Shown: positions 26,155 through 33,319 of the stretch, piece by piece | Layout of the letters: each line of letters begins with the position of its first letter | How positions within the stretch are numbered: the first letter of the stretch is position 1 | NCBI GenBank assembly: GCA_016709335.1 | Contig: JADJNC010000008.1 | Coordinates: forward strand, 62,001 to 126,000 | DNA from: Candidatus Propionivibrio dominans | Lineage (GTDB): Bacteria; Pseudomonadota; Gammaproteobacteria; Burkholderiales; Rhodocyclaceae | Reading direction: 5' to 3' | DNA: 64,000 nt | The notes under the pieces: generated by a model | Database searches by the model: none | Seen by the model: only the letters and a program-made list of their open reading frames with translations | What the model was told of the DNA's origin: nothing | Made by a program: the position numbers and the translations under genes

Positions 26155-27024
26155 TCAGACCACCAGAACATCACAGGGTGCGTGGTAGGCGAGCAGTCGG
26201 GTGATGCTGCCCATCACCGACTCTTCCAGGCGGGAGCCGCCATGCTTGCCGGCCACAATGAGATCCGCGCCCAAATCGTTCGCGATATCGAAAAGAGCCG
26301 GATTGGGGTGGCCGTGAACTATCCGGATTTTCAGGTCAAGTCCGGTAAAAACGGGCTCCGCGAGCAGCGCCGCTACGCTTCTCTGCGCGGCTTGTGCTTC
26401 GGGCTCCGAGTAACGCGCGATGTCCTCGGCGGAAAATCCCTTGTAGCGCAGTTTGGCCTCGAAGGGCGCCTGGTAGGCATGAGCCACCGTGACATGGGCC
26501 CGCGCCGCAACGATGATGGACGCGCGCAAGACGGCCTCCGAACGCGGCCCCAGATCGACCGCCGCCAGCGCCTGACGATAGTCGCCCGCGGGTTCGCTGC
26601 GCGCGACCAGCACGGGACAGGCGGCGCGGGCGAGGATGCGGGACGCTGTGCCGCCAAGGAAGAACTGTTGCAACAGTCCCTTGCCGTGGGCGCCGATCAC
26701 CACGAGATCGGGATGGAAACTCTCCGCCGCATCCGCCAGCGCCCGTTGAGCCGAGCCCTCCGCGATTTCCGCCCGGACCCGGCGCGCGCCTGTCTGCGTC
26801 GCGGCATCGACCAGGGCCGCGAGCCTGTCCCCGGATACAGCGCGCATGCGCCCCGGCAGGTTCCCGTCCGCGCCAAAGACATCGTCGAGCACCGAGGAAC
26901 TTGGCATGGCGTGGACGATCGCCAATTCGCTGTCCTCCCGCGCCGCCAGGAAGGCAGCGCGATGGATTGCCGCATCGCCCAGCGCGGAAAAATCCGTGGC
27001 GGCGAGTATTCGTTTCATTTTCAT
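26155..27024 (-). CDS. Tandem-domain universal stress protein, second copy
   Basis: 289 residues from the ATG at 27024, which has GGAG about 9 bases upstream; another ATG is two codons further in. Two Usp domains: domain 1 KRILAATDFSALGDAAIHRAA with signature VVIGAHGKGLLQQFFLGGTASRILARA, domain 2 QALAAVDLGPRSEAVLRAS with VAGKHGGSRLEESVMGSITRLLA. ATP-binding loops are conserved in both. Related to, but clearly diverged from, the Usp at 23045-23962. It heads the minus-strand ion operon, 25 bases before the Kef remnant. Confidence 0.85.
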   Translation of the reverse strand: MKMKRILAATDFSALGDAAIHRAAFLAAREDSELAIVHAMPSSSVLDDVFGADGNLPGRMRAVSGDRLAALVDAATQTGARRVRAEIAEGSAQRALADAAESFHPDLVVIGAHGKGLLQQFFLGGTASRILARAACPVLVARSEPAGDYRQALAAVDLGPRSEAVLRASIIVAARAHVTVAHAYQAPFEAKLRYKGFSAEDIARYSEPEAQAAQRSVAALLAEPVFTGLDLKIRIVHGHPNPALFDIANDLGADLIVAGKHGGSRLEESVMGSITRLLAYHAPCDVLVV

Positions 27025-27058
27025 GTGCGTCTCCAATCGACTTCATACACTCCTGAGA

Positions 27059-27088
27059 TCAGCCTTGTTGAATACCAATAGGCTTCAT
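27059..27088 (-). other. Nine-codon mini-ORF before the usp gene
   Basis: ATG at 27088 with AAGGAG 7 bases upstream encodes MKPIGIQQG and a stop. Thirteen bases later AGGAG precedes a second ATG (27046) with nearly the same opening bases (ATGAAG, then ATTGG), out of frame with usp. These could be leader peptides or a small duplication of a ribosome-binding site region. Support is only the good ribosome site. Confidence 0.25.
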
Positions 27089-27117
27089 CGTGAATCTCCT
27101 TTTGGCAAAAGCACAGC

Positions 27118-27783
27118 TTATGGAACATTGGAAACCCGCGATATCGCAGAAACATCGGCTCCGATCCGCTCGAAGCCATTCCGCGCCGGTTGGTAGCTCA
27201 ATAACTCGCCTTCCGCAATGTCGAAATACCAACCGTGCAGATGCATGGCGCCCGTCGTGACGCGCTCGGCGATCCAGGGATAGGTCATCAGGTTTTCCAG
27301 CGACACCAGGATGGCCGCCTGTTCGCAAGCCCGCGCCTGCAGGGCCGGCGTCTTGGCCGGCAGATCGGCGAGCACGCGCTCGCGGGCGCGCTGTGCGATA
27401 CCGACCCACTTGCCTATGAATTCGCCACCCGGGCCGGTGCCGTTCATCAGCGCATGGATGCCGCCGCATTGGGCATGGCCGAGGACGATGACGTGCTCGA
27501 CGGCGAGCGACAGCACGGCGAATTCCAGCGCCGCTGGCACGTTGGCGTAGCCCCCGCCCGGCGCATAGGGCGGCACCAGGTTGGCCACGTTGCGCACCAC
27601 GAACACGTCTCCCGGTTCCGCGTCCATCAACAAGGCCGGATCGACGCGGGAATCGGCGCAGGCGACGATCGCGGCTTTGGGGCGTTGTCCCTGCCGCAGT
27701 TGTTCGAACAGTTCGCGGTCCTCGCTGAAGTACTTTTCCTGGAAGCGCCGGAAACCGTCGATGAAACGGGCGATCTCCTTCAT
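27118..27783 (-). CDS. can: Beta-class carbonic anhydrase
   Basis: 221 residues, typical length. Zinc ligands and dyad are visible: ACADSRVDP (Cys42, Asp44, Arg46) and LGHAQCGGIHAL (His103, Cys106). Interconverts CO2 and bicarbonate in the cytoplasm, with a zinc ion. The position beside pH and cation transporters fits a role in pH homeostasis and bicarbonate supply. ATG at 27783; the closest gene on the same strand is ccmE 58 bases upstream. Confidence 0.9.
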   Translation of the reverse strand: MKEIARFIDGFRRFQEKYFSEDRELFEQLRQGQRPKAAIVACADSRVDPALLMDAEPGDVFVVRNVANLVPPYAPGGGYANVPAALEFAVLSLAVEHVIVLGHAQCGGIHALMNGTGPGGEFIGKWVGIAQRARERVLADLPAKTPALQARACEQAAILVSLENLMTYPWIAERVTTGAMHLHGWYFDIAEGELLSYQPARNGFERIGADVSAISRVSNVP

Positions 27784-27841
27784 ATGCTTTTCCTGCTATT
27801 TGATTGTTTGCTGAAATGAAACGATGCTCCCTGGGGTGGTG

Positions 27842-28279
27842 CTATTTCGTCTTGGTCGATGCCTTGCTGGCTTCATCAAGCGCATACTGGGCTTCCGGCG
27901 GCATGTAGTTTTCGTCATGTTTGGCCAATACCTCGGTTGCCGCGAAGGTGCCATCCGGATTGATCCGACCCTGGGCCACCGCCCCTTTCCCCTCCTTGAA
28001 CAGGTCGGGCAGGATCCCGGTATATGAAACCGGAACTTCCTTGGCCGTATCCGTAATCGTGAAATGGACGGTCAGGTTGTCACGGCGAATCGATCCTTCC
28101 TTGACCATTCCGCCGATCCGGAATGCCTTGTTCTGTGGTGCCTTCCCTGCGGCCGCCTCCGTCGGAGAGAAAAAGAAAGCGATGTTGCTGTTTAGTGCAT
28201 TCATGACGAGGGCAGTCGACACCCCCAAAGTGATCAGACCACCGACGATCAAGGCCATACGTTTCTGTCGAGGTTTCAC
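27842..28279 (-). CDS. ccmE: Cytochrome c maturation haem chaperone CcmE
   Basis: 145 residues. One N-terminal transmembrane anchor (about 9-27), then the OB-fold periplasmic domain ([29 protein letters not shown]). The haem-binding His121 is in [11 protein letters not shown], with Tyr125 as the usual axial ligand. Attaches haem covalently and passes it to apocytochrome c. Starts at GTG 28279 with GAGGA upstream. No other ccm gene is in the window, so this is an orphan copy or a fragment of a dispersed ccm set; the window does hold at least one c-type cytochrome (37155-37523). Confidence 0.85.
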   Translation of the reverse strand: MKPRQKRMALIVGGLITLGVSTALVMNALNSNIAFFFSPTEAAAGKAPQNKAFRIGGMVKEGSIRRDNLTVHFTITDTAKEVPVSYTGILPDLFKEGKGAVAQGRINPDGTFAATEVLAKHDENYMPPEAQYALDEASKASTKTK

Positions 28280-28301
28280 TCGGCTGTCCTCATTCTTTCA
28301 A

Positions 28302-28382
28302 TCACGCCGTTCCTTGCCGACGCAAGACCTCGATCCATTTCTCCAGCGGCGGAAGGGTGATCAGCAGGTCAAGACGTTTCAT
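28302..28382 (-). CDS. Small ORF upstream of ccmE, 26 residues
   Basis: ATG at 28382 with AAGGAG 6 bases upstream, encoding MKRLDLLITLPPLEKWIEVL plus six residues, ending 22 bases before the ccmE GTG. It does not resemble CcmD, which would be one hydrophobic helix with a basic tail. Lies between the YqaA-like gene and ccmE on the same strand. A strong ribosome site is the main support. Confidence 0.35.
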   Translation of the reverse strand: MKRLDLLITLPPLEKWIEVLRRQGTA

Positions 28383-28408
28383 CGGTTCTCCTTGACGTTA
28401 GGGATCGC

Positions 28409-28984
28409 TCAACGGAAAGCCAGCAGGCCGGCAGCCAGCGCCGCGACGGTGGCCCAGCCCAGGCGATCCACATAGCGGTGCAGAGCCGCTTCCATGCGCG
28501 CACCTCCCCAAGCCATCAGGGCAGCGACCAGAAAGAAGCGCGCGCCACGTCCGATCAGCGAAGCCAGGGTGAAAGGCAGCAGCGTCATGGCTAGCGCACC
28601 GGCCGCGATGGTAAATACCTTGTAGGGTATGGGTGAGAACCCGGCGATGAACACTGCCCAGAAGCCCCATTGTTCGAACCATGCCACCGCCGTTTGATAG
28701 GCTGGCCAGTAGCGACTCTCCTGCAACCAGGGCAGCAAGGCATCGATGGCAAAGTAGCCGATGGCATAACCGAACAGCCCGCCAGCCACGGAGGCGAGTG
28801 TCGTCAGCAGCGCCAGATGCCATGCCCGGTGCGGCTGCGCCAGGCACATCGGCGCCAGCATCACGTCCGGCGGAACCGGGAAAAACGAGGATTCGATAAA
28901 ACTCATCCCACCCAGATACCAGGGCGCATGCCGATGCCGGGCCCAGACCATGGCCCGGCGATAGAACGGAGAGAACAACTTCAT
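28409..28984 (-). CDS. YqaA/DedA-type (VTT domain) membrane protein
   Basis: 191 residues with four to five hydrophobic stretches. Features of the SNARE-associated/VTT superfamily: SFIESSFFPVPPDVMLAPM (re-entrant F/Y-x-x-x-R/P region, about 29-46), GGLFGYAIGYFAID (G-x3-G-Y-x2-G), and FSPIPYKVFTIAAGALAM, typical of YqaA-like proteins. Such proteins are linked to membrane homeostasis and lipid scrambling. The ATG overlaps the stop of the upstream BI-1 gene (TGATG), so the pair is probably co-translated. Confidence 0.85.
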   Translation of the reverse strand: MKLFSPFYRRAMVWARHRHAPWYLGGMSFIESSFFPVPPDVMLAPMCLAQPHRAWHLALLTTLASVAGGLFGYAIGYFAIDALLPWLQESRYWPAYQTAVAWFEQWGFWAVFIAGFSPIPYKVFTIAAGALAMTLLPFTLASLIGRGARFFLVAALMAWGGARMEAALHRYVDRLGWATVAALAAGLLAFR

Positions 28985-29664
28985 CAGTCGCTGCTGTTGG
29001 CGAAGCCAAGCAGATGCAGCAGGCTGGTGAAGAGGTTGAAGATCGCGACGAACAGCGTTACCGTCGCCATCACGTAGTTGGTTTCACCGCCGTGGATTAT
29101 GTTGCTGGTCTCATAGAGGATCAGGCCCGACATCAGCAGCACGAAGGCAGCCGATATGGTCAAGGACAGCGCCGGAATCTCGAAGAAAATCGCGGCAAGT
29201 CCGGCCAGGAAGGCAAGCAGGATACCGACCATGAGGAAGCCACCCATGAAGCTGAAGTCCCTCTTCGTGGAGAGCGCGTAGCCGGAAAGGCCGAGAAAAA
29301 TCGCTGCGGTACCGGCCATGGCCATCATCACGGTTTGCCCCCCGTTTGGCAGGCCAAGATAATGACCGACGATGGGCCCGAGCGTATAACCCATGAAGCC
29401 CGTCAAGGCGAACACCGACACGATGCCCCAGCCACTGTTACGCAATTTTGTGGTGGCGAACAGCAGTCCGAAGTAGCCGATCAGGGTAATGATCAGCCCC
29501 GGATGCGAAAGTTTAAGCACCACCGACGTTGCCGCCGTGGCGGCAGCGAACAGCAGCGTCATCGATAGCAGCATGTAGGTATTGCGTATCACCTTGTTGG
29601 TTGCCTGGGCGGATTCCATGCTGCCGCGCGGTAGTGCAATGGCTTGTACTCTTGAATGATTCAT
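28984..29664 (-). CDS. Bax inhibitor-1 (BI-1/YccA) family membrane protein, copy 2
   Basis: 226 residues from ATG 29664 (an earlier in-frame start at 29799 would add 45 residues without family similarity). Same length as the copy at 16240-16920 and about nine residues in ten identical, including FALTGFMGYTLGPIVGHYLG and LILYETSNIIHGGETNYV. The DNA is also close. The two copies are about 13 kb apart in the same orientation, each next to a LysR/NhaR-type regulator (18237, 30164). That context suggests a segmental duplication. Overlaps the following YqaA-like gene by one base. Confidence 0.85.
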   Translation of the reverse strand: MNHSRVQAIALPRGSMESAQATNKVIRNTYMLLSMTLLFAAATAATSVVLKLSHPGLIITLIGYFGLLFATTKLRNSGWGIVSVFALTGFMGYTLGPIVGHYLGLPNGGQTVMMAMAGTAAIFLGLSGYALSTKRDFSFMGGFLMVGILLAFLAGLAAIFFEIPALSLTISAAFVLLMSGLILYETSNIIHGGETNYVMATVTLFVAIFNLFTSLLHLLGFANSSD

Positions 29665-29686
29665 GTGGGTCTCCGGACTCGGTTGA

Positions 29687-30043
29687 TCAGACGTCGGCCA
29701 GCAGCAAGTTATTATGACGAATACCGCTGCGGTCGATTTTGACAATTCTGGATAGATGGCGAGAAACATTCTGGTGCAGTCTGTCGACAGCACGTCCAAC
29801 AGCCTGGTCGATATCGCTCGCCAATTCCTCGATGACTACGAAAGAGTTGTTCTTCATCGTCAGCACAATACGGCACAGTTTATCGGCCCCACTGCGATCG
29901 GCACCATTGATGTCCTTCAATTGTATGGTGGCATCCTGGATGCCATGAGAGAAACGTGAAAGCGCGACGTCGAGTTTATACGCGGCAAAACGGCGCAACT
30001 TCGAAGAATCGGGCAGACCCGTGATCTGGACTTTTACTCGCAT
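29687..30043 (-). CDS. HPF/RaiA-like ribosome-associated protein
   Basis: 118 residues with the beta-alpha-beta-beta-beta-alpha layout of ribosome hibernation factors: an opening MRVKVQITGL strand, RFAAYKLDVALSRF helix, ATIQLKDINGADRSGADKLCRI strands and VVIEELASDIDQAVGRAVDRL helix. HPF/YfiA proteins bind the 30S decoding centre in stationary phase. This is a divergent member: the C-terminus (HNNLLLADV) lacks the basic tail of short HPF. Precedes the BI-1 copy by 22 bases. Divergent from the broken nhaR. Confidence 0.65.
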   Translation of the reverse strand: MRVKVQITGLPDSSKLRRFAAYKLDVALSRFSHGIQDATIQLKDINGADRSGADKLCRIVLTMKNNSFVVIEELASDIDQAVGRAVDRLHQNVSRHLSRIVKIDRSGIRHNNLLLADV

Positions 30044-30163
30044 GTTCTAACTCCTGTAAATTGCAGCACTTGCAGCATGGAAGTTACTGTACGCGTATCC
30101 CTACGTGCGGTATATTCGCATGTTAAGCATTAACACTACGTCTTTTACGAACAATACACCGCC

Positions 30164-30846
30164 ATGAATCTCAAGCATTTGTACTATTTCTGGAAGGTCG
30201 CCAAACATGGCGGTGTTCTCAGGGCTGGCGAGGCAATCCACATATCGCCACAAACCCTGAGCGGGCAAATCAAACTGCTCGAAGAAGAGTTTGGAACAGC
30301 CTTGTTCAACCGCAAAGGTCGCTCGCTTGAACTTAACGAGGCCGGAAAGCTCGCGTTCGAGTATGCAGACGAGATGTTCGTGCTCGGCGCCGAACTGGAT
30401 CAGGTCATACGCAATTTTCCGACGGGACGCCCAGCGGAGTTCAGGGTCGGAGTTTCGGATGCCATACCGAAATCGCTTGCTTATCGGCTCCTGCGCCCGG
30501 CAGTTCGCTTGCCCAATCCGGTGCGGATCATCTGTCGTGAATGGCGACTTACTCGGCAATGCGGCGCGCAATCAGCGAATGGCTCGACAAACAGCATTTA
30601 CGCATTTCAGTTGCGGGCGAGTTTGACGATGCCGCGTTGATGGCCGCGTTCGGCAAGGAAAGTTTCGGGGTATTGCCGGTACCCCGCGTTCTGGCCGATG
30701 AGTACCTGTCGAGTGGAGGCCTGGTTATCGTCGGCCACGCCGAGAAAATACGTATTGAATATTTTGCGTTGTCGGTTCAACGTCGCTTGACGCATCCCTG
30801 CGTATTGGCCATCACATCGAAAGTTGATGAGAGTTTGAAAAAATGA
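30164..30846 (+). pseudogene. NhaR-like LysR regulator, internally deleted and frameshifted
   Basis: The first 125 codons are a normal LysR/NhaR start (NLKHLYYFWKVAKHGGVLRAGE, then ISPQTLSGQIKLLEEEFG) and reach VRIICRE. At about 30540 the frame changes and the sequence resumes as ATYSAMRRAISEWLDKQ, then VAGEFDDAALM, which aligns to the intact NhaR (18237-19148) about 70 residues further on. So roughly 210 bases are lost, not a multiple of three, removing the first half of the effector domain. The DNA-binding half could still be made as a truncated protein of 158 residues with a shifted tail. Confidence 0.8.
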
Positions 30847-30884
30847 AGGGCTATTGATCAGTTTCATCCCAATGAGGCGTTTGG

Positions 30885-30900
30885 GGTGACTTAGGTCACA
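30885..30900 (+). promoter_or_regulatory. CRP-like site before the dsrE/rhodanese genes
   Basis: GGTGA-N6-TCACA at 30885-30900, within one base of the CRP consensus TGTGA-N6-TCACA; the central inverted repeat GTGAC-TTAG-GTCAC is perfect. It lies about 70 bases upstream of the dsrE-like start and abuts the next operator. Confidence 0.45.
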
Positions 30901-30919
30901 TACACCCAGAGGGGTATAT
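30900..30919 (+). promoter_or_regulatory. CsoR/CstR-type operator (candidate sulfane-sulfur sensor site)
   Basis: ATACACCCAGAGGGGTATAT: near-palindromic, with C-rich and G-rich half sites flanked by ATA/TAT, as in operators of the CsoR family (CstR, copper CsoR). Upstream of a DsrE-like protein and a rhodanese this fits control by a persulfide-sensing CsoR-family repressor. No such repressor gene is in the window. Confidence 0.5.
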
Positions 30920-30970
30920 GCGAAAGTTTGTTTGGTTTGATTGTTTGTTTAATTTATTCCGGAGTTATAC

Positions 30971-31384
30971 ATGAAAAGGTCTGTTTTTATCGCCGCCGCT
31001 GTGTTAACTGTATCTATGTCGGCCCAGGCGAGTGAGTTGTTCTTGTCCATCAACAGTGGCAGCGCCATGACGCAAGCCGCCGGCATTGTGCTGGCCGGTC
31101 AGGCCATTGAGCAAAAAGCCGGTGTACGCGTGCTGTTGTGCGATGCGGGTGGAGACATCGCGGTCGTTGGCAAGGAAACACCCGCCCTGAAACCCAGAAA
31201 TATGACCGTGCAACAAATGCTGCAAGGCCTGATGAAAGCGGGTGCCAAGGTCGAAGTATGCGCCTTGTACCTGCCCAACACGGGCCGGCAGGCGAGCGAT
31301 TTGATCCCGGGTGTCACCCCGGCCAAGCCAGCCGATGTGGCGACTTATTTGCTCAAGCCCGAAGTGCAAACCCTGGCGTTCTGA
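30971..31384 (+). CDS. Periplasmic DsrE-like protein
   Basis: 137 residues with a Sec signal peptide (about 1-20, ending AQA). The mature part is a DsrE/DsrF/TusD-like Rossmann fold: ELFLSINSGSAMTQAAGIVLAGQAIE, then VRVLLCDAGGD, then GAKVEVCALYLPNTG. The cysteine in VEVCALY is in the position of the active DsrE/TusD sulfur-relay cysteine; another is in VLLCD. Likely a periplasmic sulfur carrier or sensor. GGAG precedes the ATG. It is followed after 74 bases by a rhodanese gene. Confidence 0.75.
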   Translation: MKRSVFIAAAVLTVSMSAQASELFLSINSGSAMTQAAGIVLAGQAIEQKAGVRVLLCDAGGDIAVVGKETPALKPRNMTVQQMLQGLMKAGAKVEVCALYLPNTGRQASDLIPGVTPAKPADVATYLLKPEVQTLAF

Positions 31385-31458
31385 TTCCAGGTCCAGATCG
31401 ACAGGATCTGTTGTTACTACACCTTGCCTTTTGTCTTTCTTTTAGAAAGTTGAAAACC

Positions 31459-32007
31459 ATGAAGCGTTCAATGTTGTTGGCAGTATTAGGCTGGATTGCT
31501 GTAAGTGCCCATGCGCTTGACCTTGGTATCAGCGCCGCTGACACCATGGCCAAAGTTCAACAGGCCGACTCCAAGGTTTTGTTCGTCGATGTCCGTGACC
31601 CGGTTGAAGTGATGTTTGTCGGGTTTACCGATGCCGTGCATGTTAACGTGCCATTTCTGATGGTCGATCGCACGCGTTGGGACGACAAGCGCGGTGTTTT
31701 CAAGCTGTACCAGAACCCTGACTTTGCGGCCCAGATCAAAGCTGCGCTTGAAAAGCGCGGCCTGACGACCGATGCCGAAGTGATTACCATGTGCCGCTCC
31801 GGCAGCGAGCGCGGAGAACCCAGCGCGACCTATTTACGCGCCAACGGTTTCCCCAATGCCCGTTTTGTGGTGAATGGGTTCCAGGGTGCGGCTCTGAAAG
31901 AGGGTCCACAAGCCGGTTTTCGCCTACAGAATGGCTGGCAAAACTCTGGTTTGCCCTGGAGCATGAAGATGAACCCGGACAAGATGTATCGGGTTGACAC
32001 AAAGTAA
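31459..32007 (+). CDS. Periplasmic rhodanese-like sulfurtransferase
   Basis: 182 residues with a Sec signal (about 1-20, ending AHA). Rhodanese domain: VLFVDVRDPVEVMFVGF, then ITMCRSGSERGEPSATYL with the active-site Cys112 in a CRSGSER loop, then ANGFPNARFVVNGFQG. Transfers sulfane sulfur in the periplasm. The C-terminal extension (from GPQAGFRLQNGW to MYRVDTK) is typical of secreted rhodaneses. Partner of the DsrE-like protein just upstream, and both sit behind a CsoR-type operator. Confidence 0.85.
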   Translation: MKRSMLLAVLGWIAVSAHALDLGISAADTMAKVQQADSKVLFVDVRDPVEVMFVGFTDAVHVNVPFLMVDRTRWDDKRGVFKLYQNPDFAAQIKAALEKRGLTTDAEVITMCRSGSERGEPSATYLRANGFPNARFVVNGFQGAALKEGPQAGFRLQNGWQNSGLPWSMKMNPDKMYRVDTK

Positions 32008-32065
32008 GTAAAATCGACACTGGCCTCAGAGGCTGTGAATTGATGGATAAACATCTCCCAAACCG

Positions 32066-32090
32066 TCATTCAGGCGGAAGCCGGAATCCA
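32066..32090. repeat. Single REP module
   Basis: CATTCAGGCGGAAGCCGGAATCC, a diverged single half of the REP-type hairpin found twice in each full element at 3711 and 11195. It lies in the 135-base gap between the rhodanese gene and the next small gene. Confidence 0.5.
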
Positions 32091-32142
32091 CTACCTTCCT
32101 CTCCAACTTTCCGGACGAAGTCATGCCAACAGAAGTAGCAAA

Positions 32143-32562
32143 ATGAAAAAGAGATACTGGGCCATCCTCTTGCTGCTGTTTCTCGTCGGCCTCGACTGGT
32201 TTATTCGTGCACCCGATTCCCGCTCACGCGAATTTACCGCCGCCATCGAGGCGCAGGCCAGCGCGAATCTGAAAAACTATCCATACAAGTTCTGGGTGAT
32301 GAAAGTTAACGGAGAAACCGCCATGCTCAGTTCCCCGCGTAGCGTTGAGGTGCCCGCGCTCAAGGCGCTGGGCGTGCTCTTTCCGGAAATCAATACCAGA
32401 GACCCCAACGACCCGGCCTTCATTGCGGCCGAGCAGATGCTCGGACAAGTTCAGGCGGAAGCACGCTCAATCGTGCTGACCCAGCCCGGTATCAAATACG
32501 TACGCTGGGAGCTGGATCGGGACTGGCTTGTCGCGCATCATATTGAAGTACCCCAAAACTAG
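32143..32562 (+). CDS. Hypothetical membrane-anchored protein
   Basis: 139 residues with an N-terminal transmembrane anchor (about 5-20: YWAILLLLFLVGLDWF) and a soluble, presumably periplasmic, domain. Conserved-looking blocks are YPYKFWVMKVNGETAMLSSPR, INTRDPNDPAFIAAEQML and IKYVRWELDRDWLVAHHI. I believe I have seen similar uncharacterised proteins in other proteobacteria but cannot give a function. It follows the rhodanese gene by 135 bases and precedes a methyltransferase gene by 62 bases. Confidence 0.65.
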   Translation: MKKRYWAILLLLFLVGLDWFIRAPDSRSREFTAAIEAQASANLKNYPYKFWVMKVNGETAMLSSPRSVEVPALKALGVLFPEINTRDPNDPAFIAAEQMLGQVQAEARSIVLTQPGIKYVRWELDRDWLVAHHIEVPQN

Positions 32563-32624
32563 GAGCCATGGCGACCAGGCCAGACCTGCGCATTTGAAAC
32601 CTGACGAAAAAGGACAATCGTACG

Positions 32625-33274
32625 ATGAACCAGGAAGTCATTTGGAGTAATCGTTACAGCGAAGCTGGAGATCAATACCTGTTTGGCACCGAGCCCAACC
32701 GCTTTCTCGCCCATCGGGCGGCGCTAATACAGACTGGCCGGAGCGCATTGTCGGTCGCCGATGGTGAGGGCCGGAACTCGATCTGGCTTGCCGTGCAGGG
32801 CCTTGACGTCACCGCCATTGAAATTTCCCCTGTCGCCGTCGAAAAGCGCGAAGACTCGCCGCCGGGCGCAAGGTCGATGTCCGCTTTGTCCTGGCCGACA
32901 TGCTCGCGCCAAACTGGCCTCCGCTTGAACTGCACAATACTTTCGACTGGGTAATCGGCATCTTTATCCAGTTTGTTGATCCGCAGGCCAGAGAGCGGCA
33001 GTTTGCGGTCATGAAGCAGCTTACGCGTGCGGGCGGTCGCATCCTGCTCCAAGGCTATACGCCAAAGCAACTCGACTATCGTACCGGCGGTCCTTCGGCG
33101 CTCGAAAACCTTTACACCGAAGCCATGTTGCGCAAGGCTTTCGCCGACTGGGAGATTGAGGAACTGGTGGACTACGAGGACGATATTTCGGAGGGCCTGG
33201 GGCACAAGGGGCATTCAGCGCTGATCGGACTTGTCGTGCGCAAGCCCGTCGCGAGTGTTTCGATAAACGGGTAG
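32625..33274 (+). pseudogene. SAM-dependent methyltransferase, single frameshift
   Basis: Class I methyltransferase of the tellurite-resistance TehB/thiopurine type: motif region GTEPNRFLAH, motif I ALSVADGEGRNSIWLA and motif II LDVTAIEISPVAVEKA. After VEK (about 32845) the frame shifts by one base; one extra G in AAGCG would restore KARRLAAGRKVDV and lead into FVLADMLAP, then FDWVIGIFIQFV (motif IV), in the frame that ends at 33274. Full length about 216 residues. The substrate is not visible; the closest known relatives act on thiols, tellurite or selenium compounds. Probable sequence error or recent loss. Confidence 0.75.
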
Positions 33275-33319
33275 GCACCCCTTGATTGGACTGCGTCTAA
33301 AACTGGAACTGGTTTGAAG

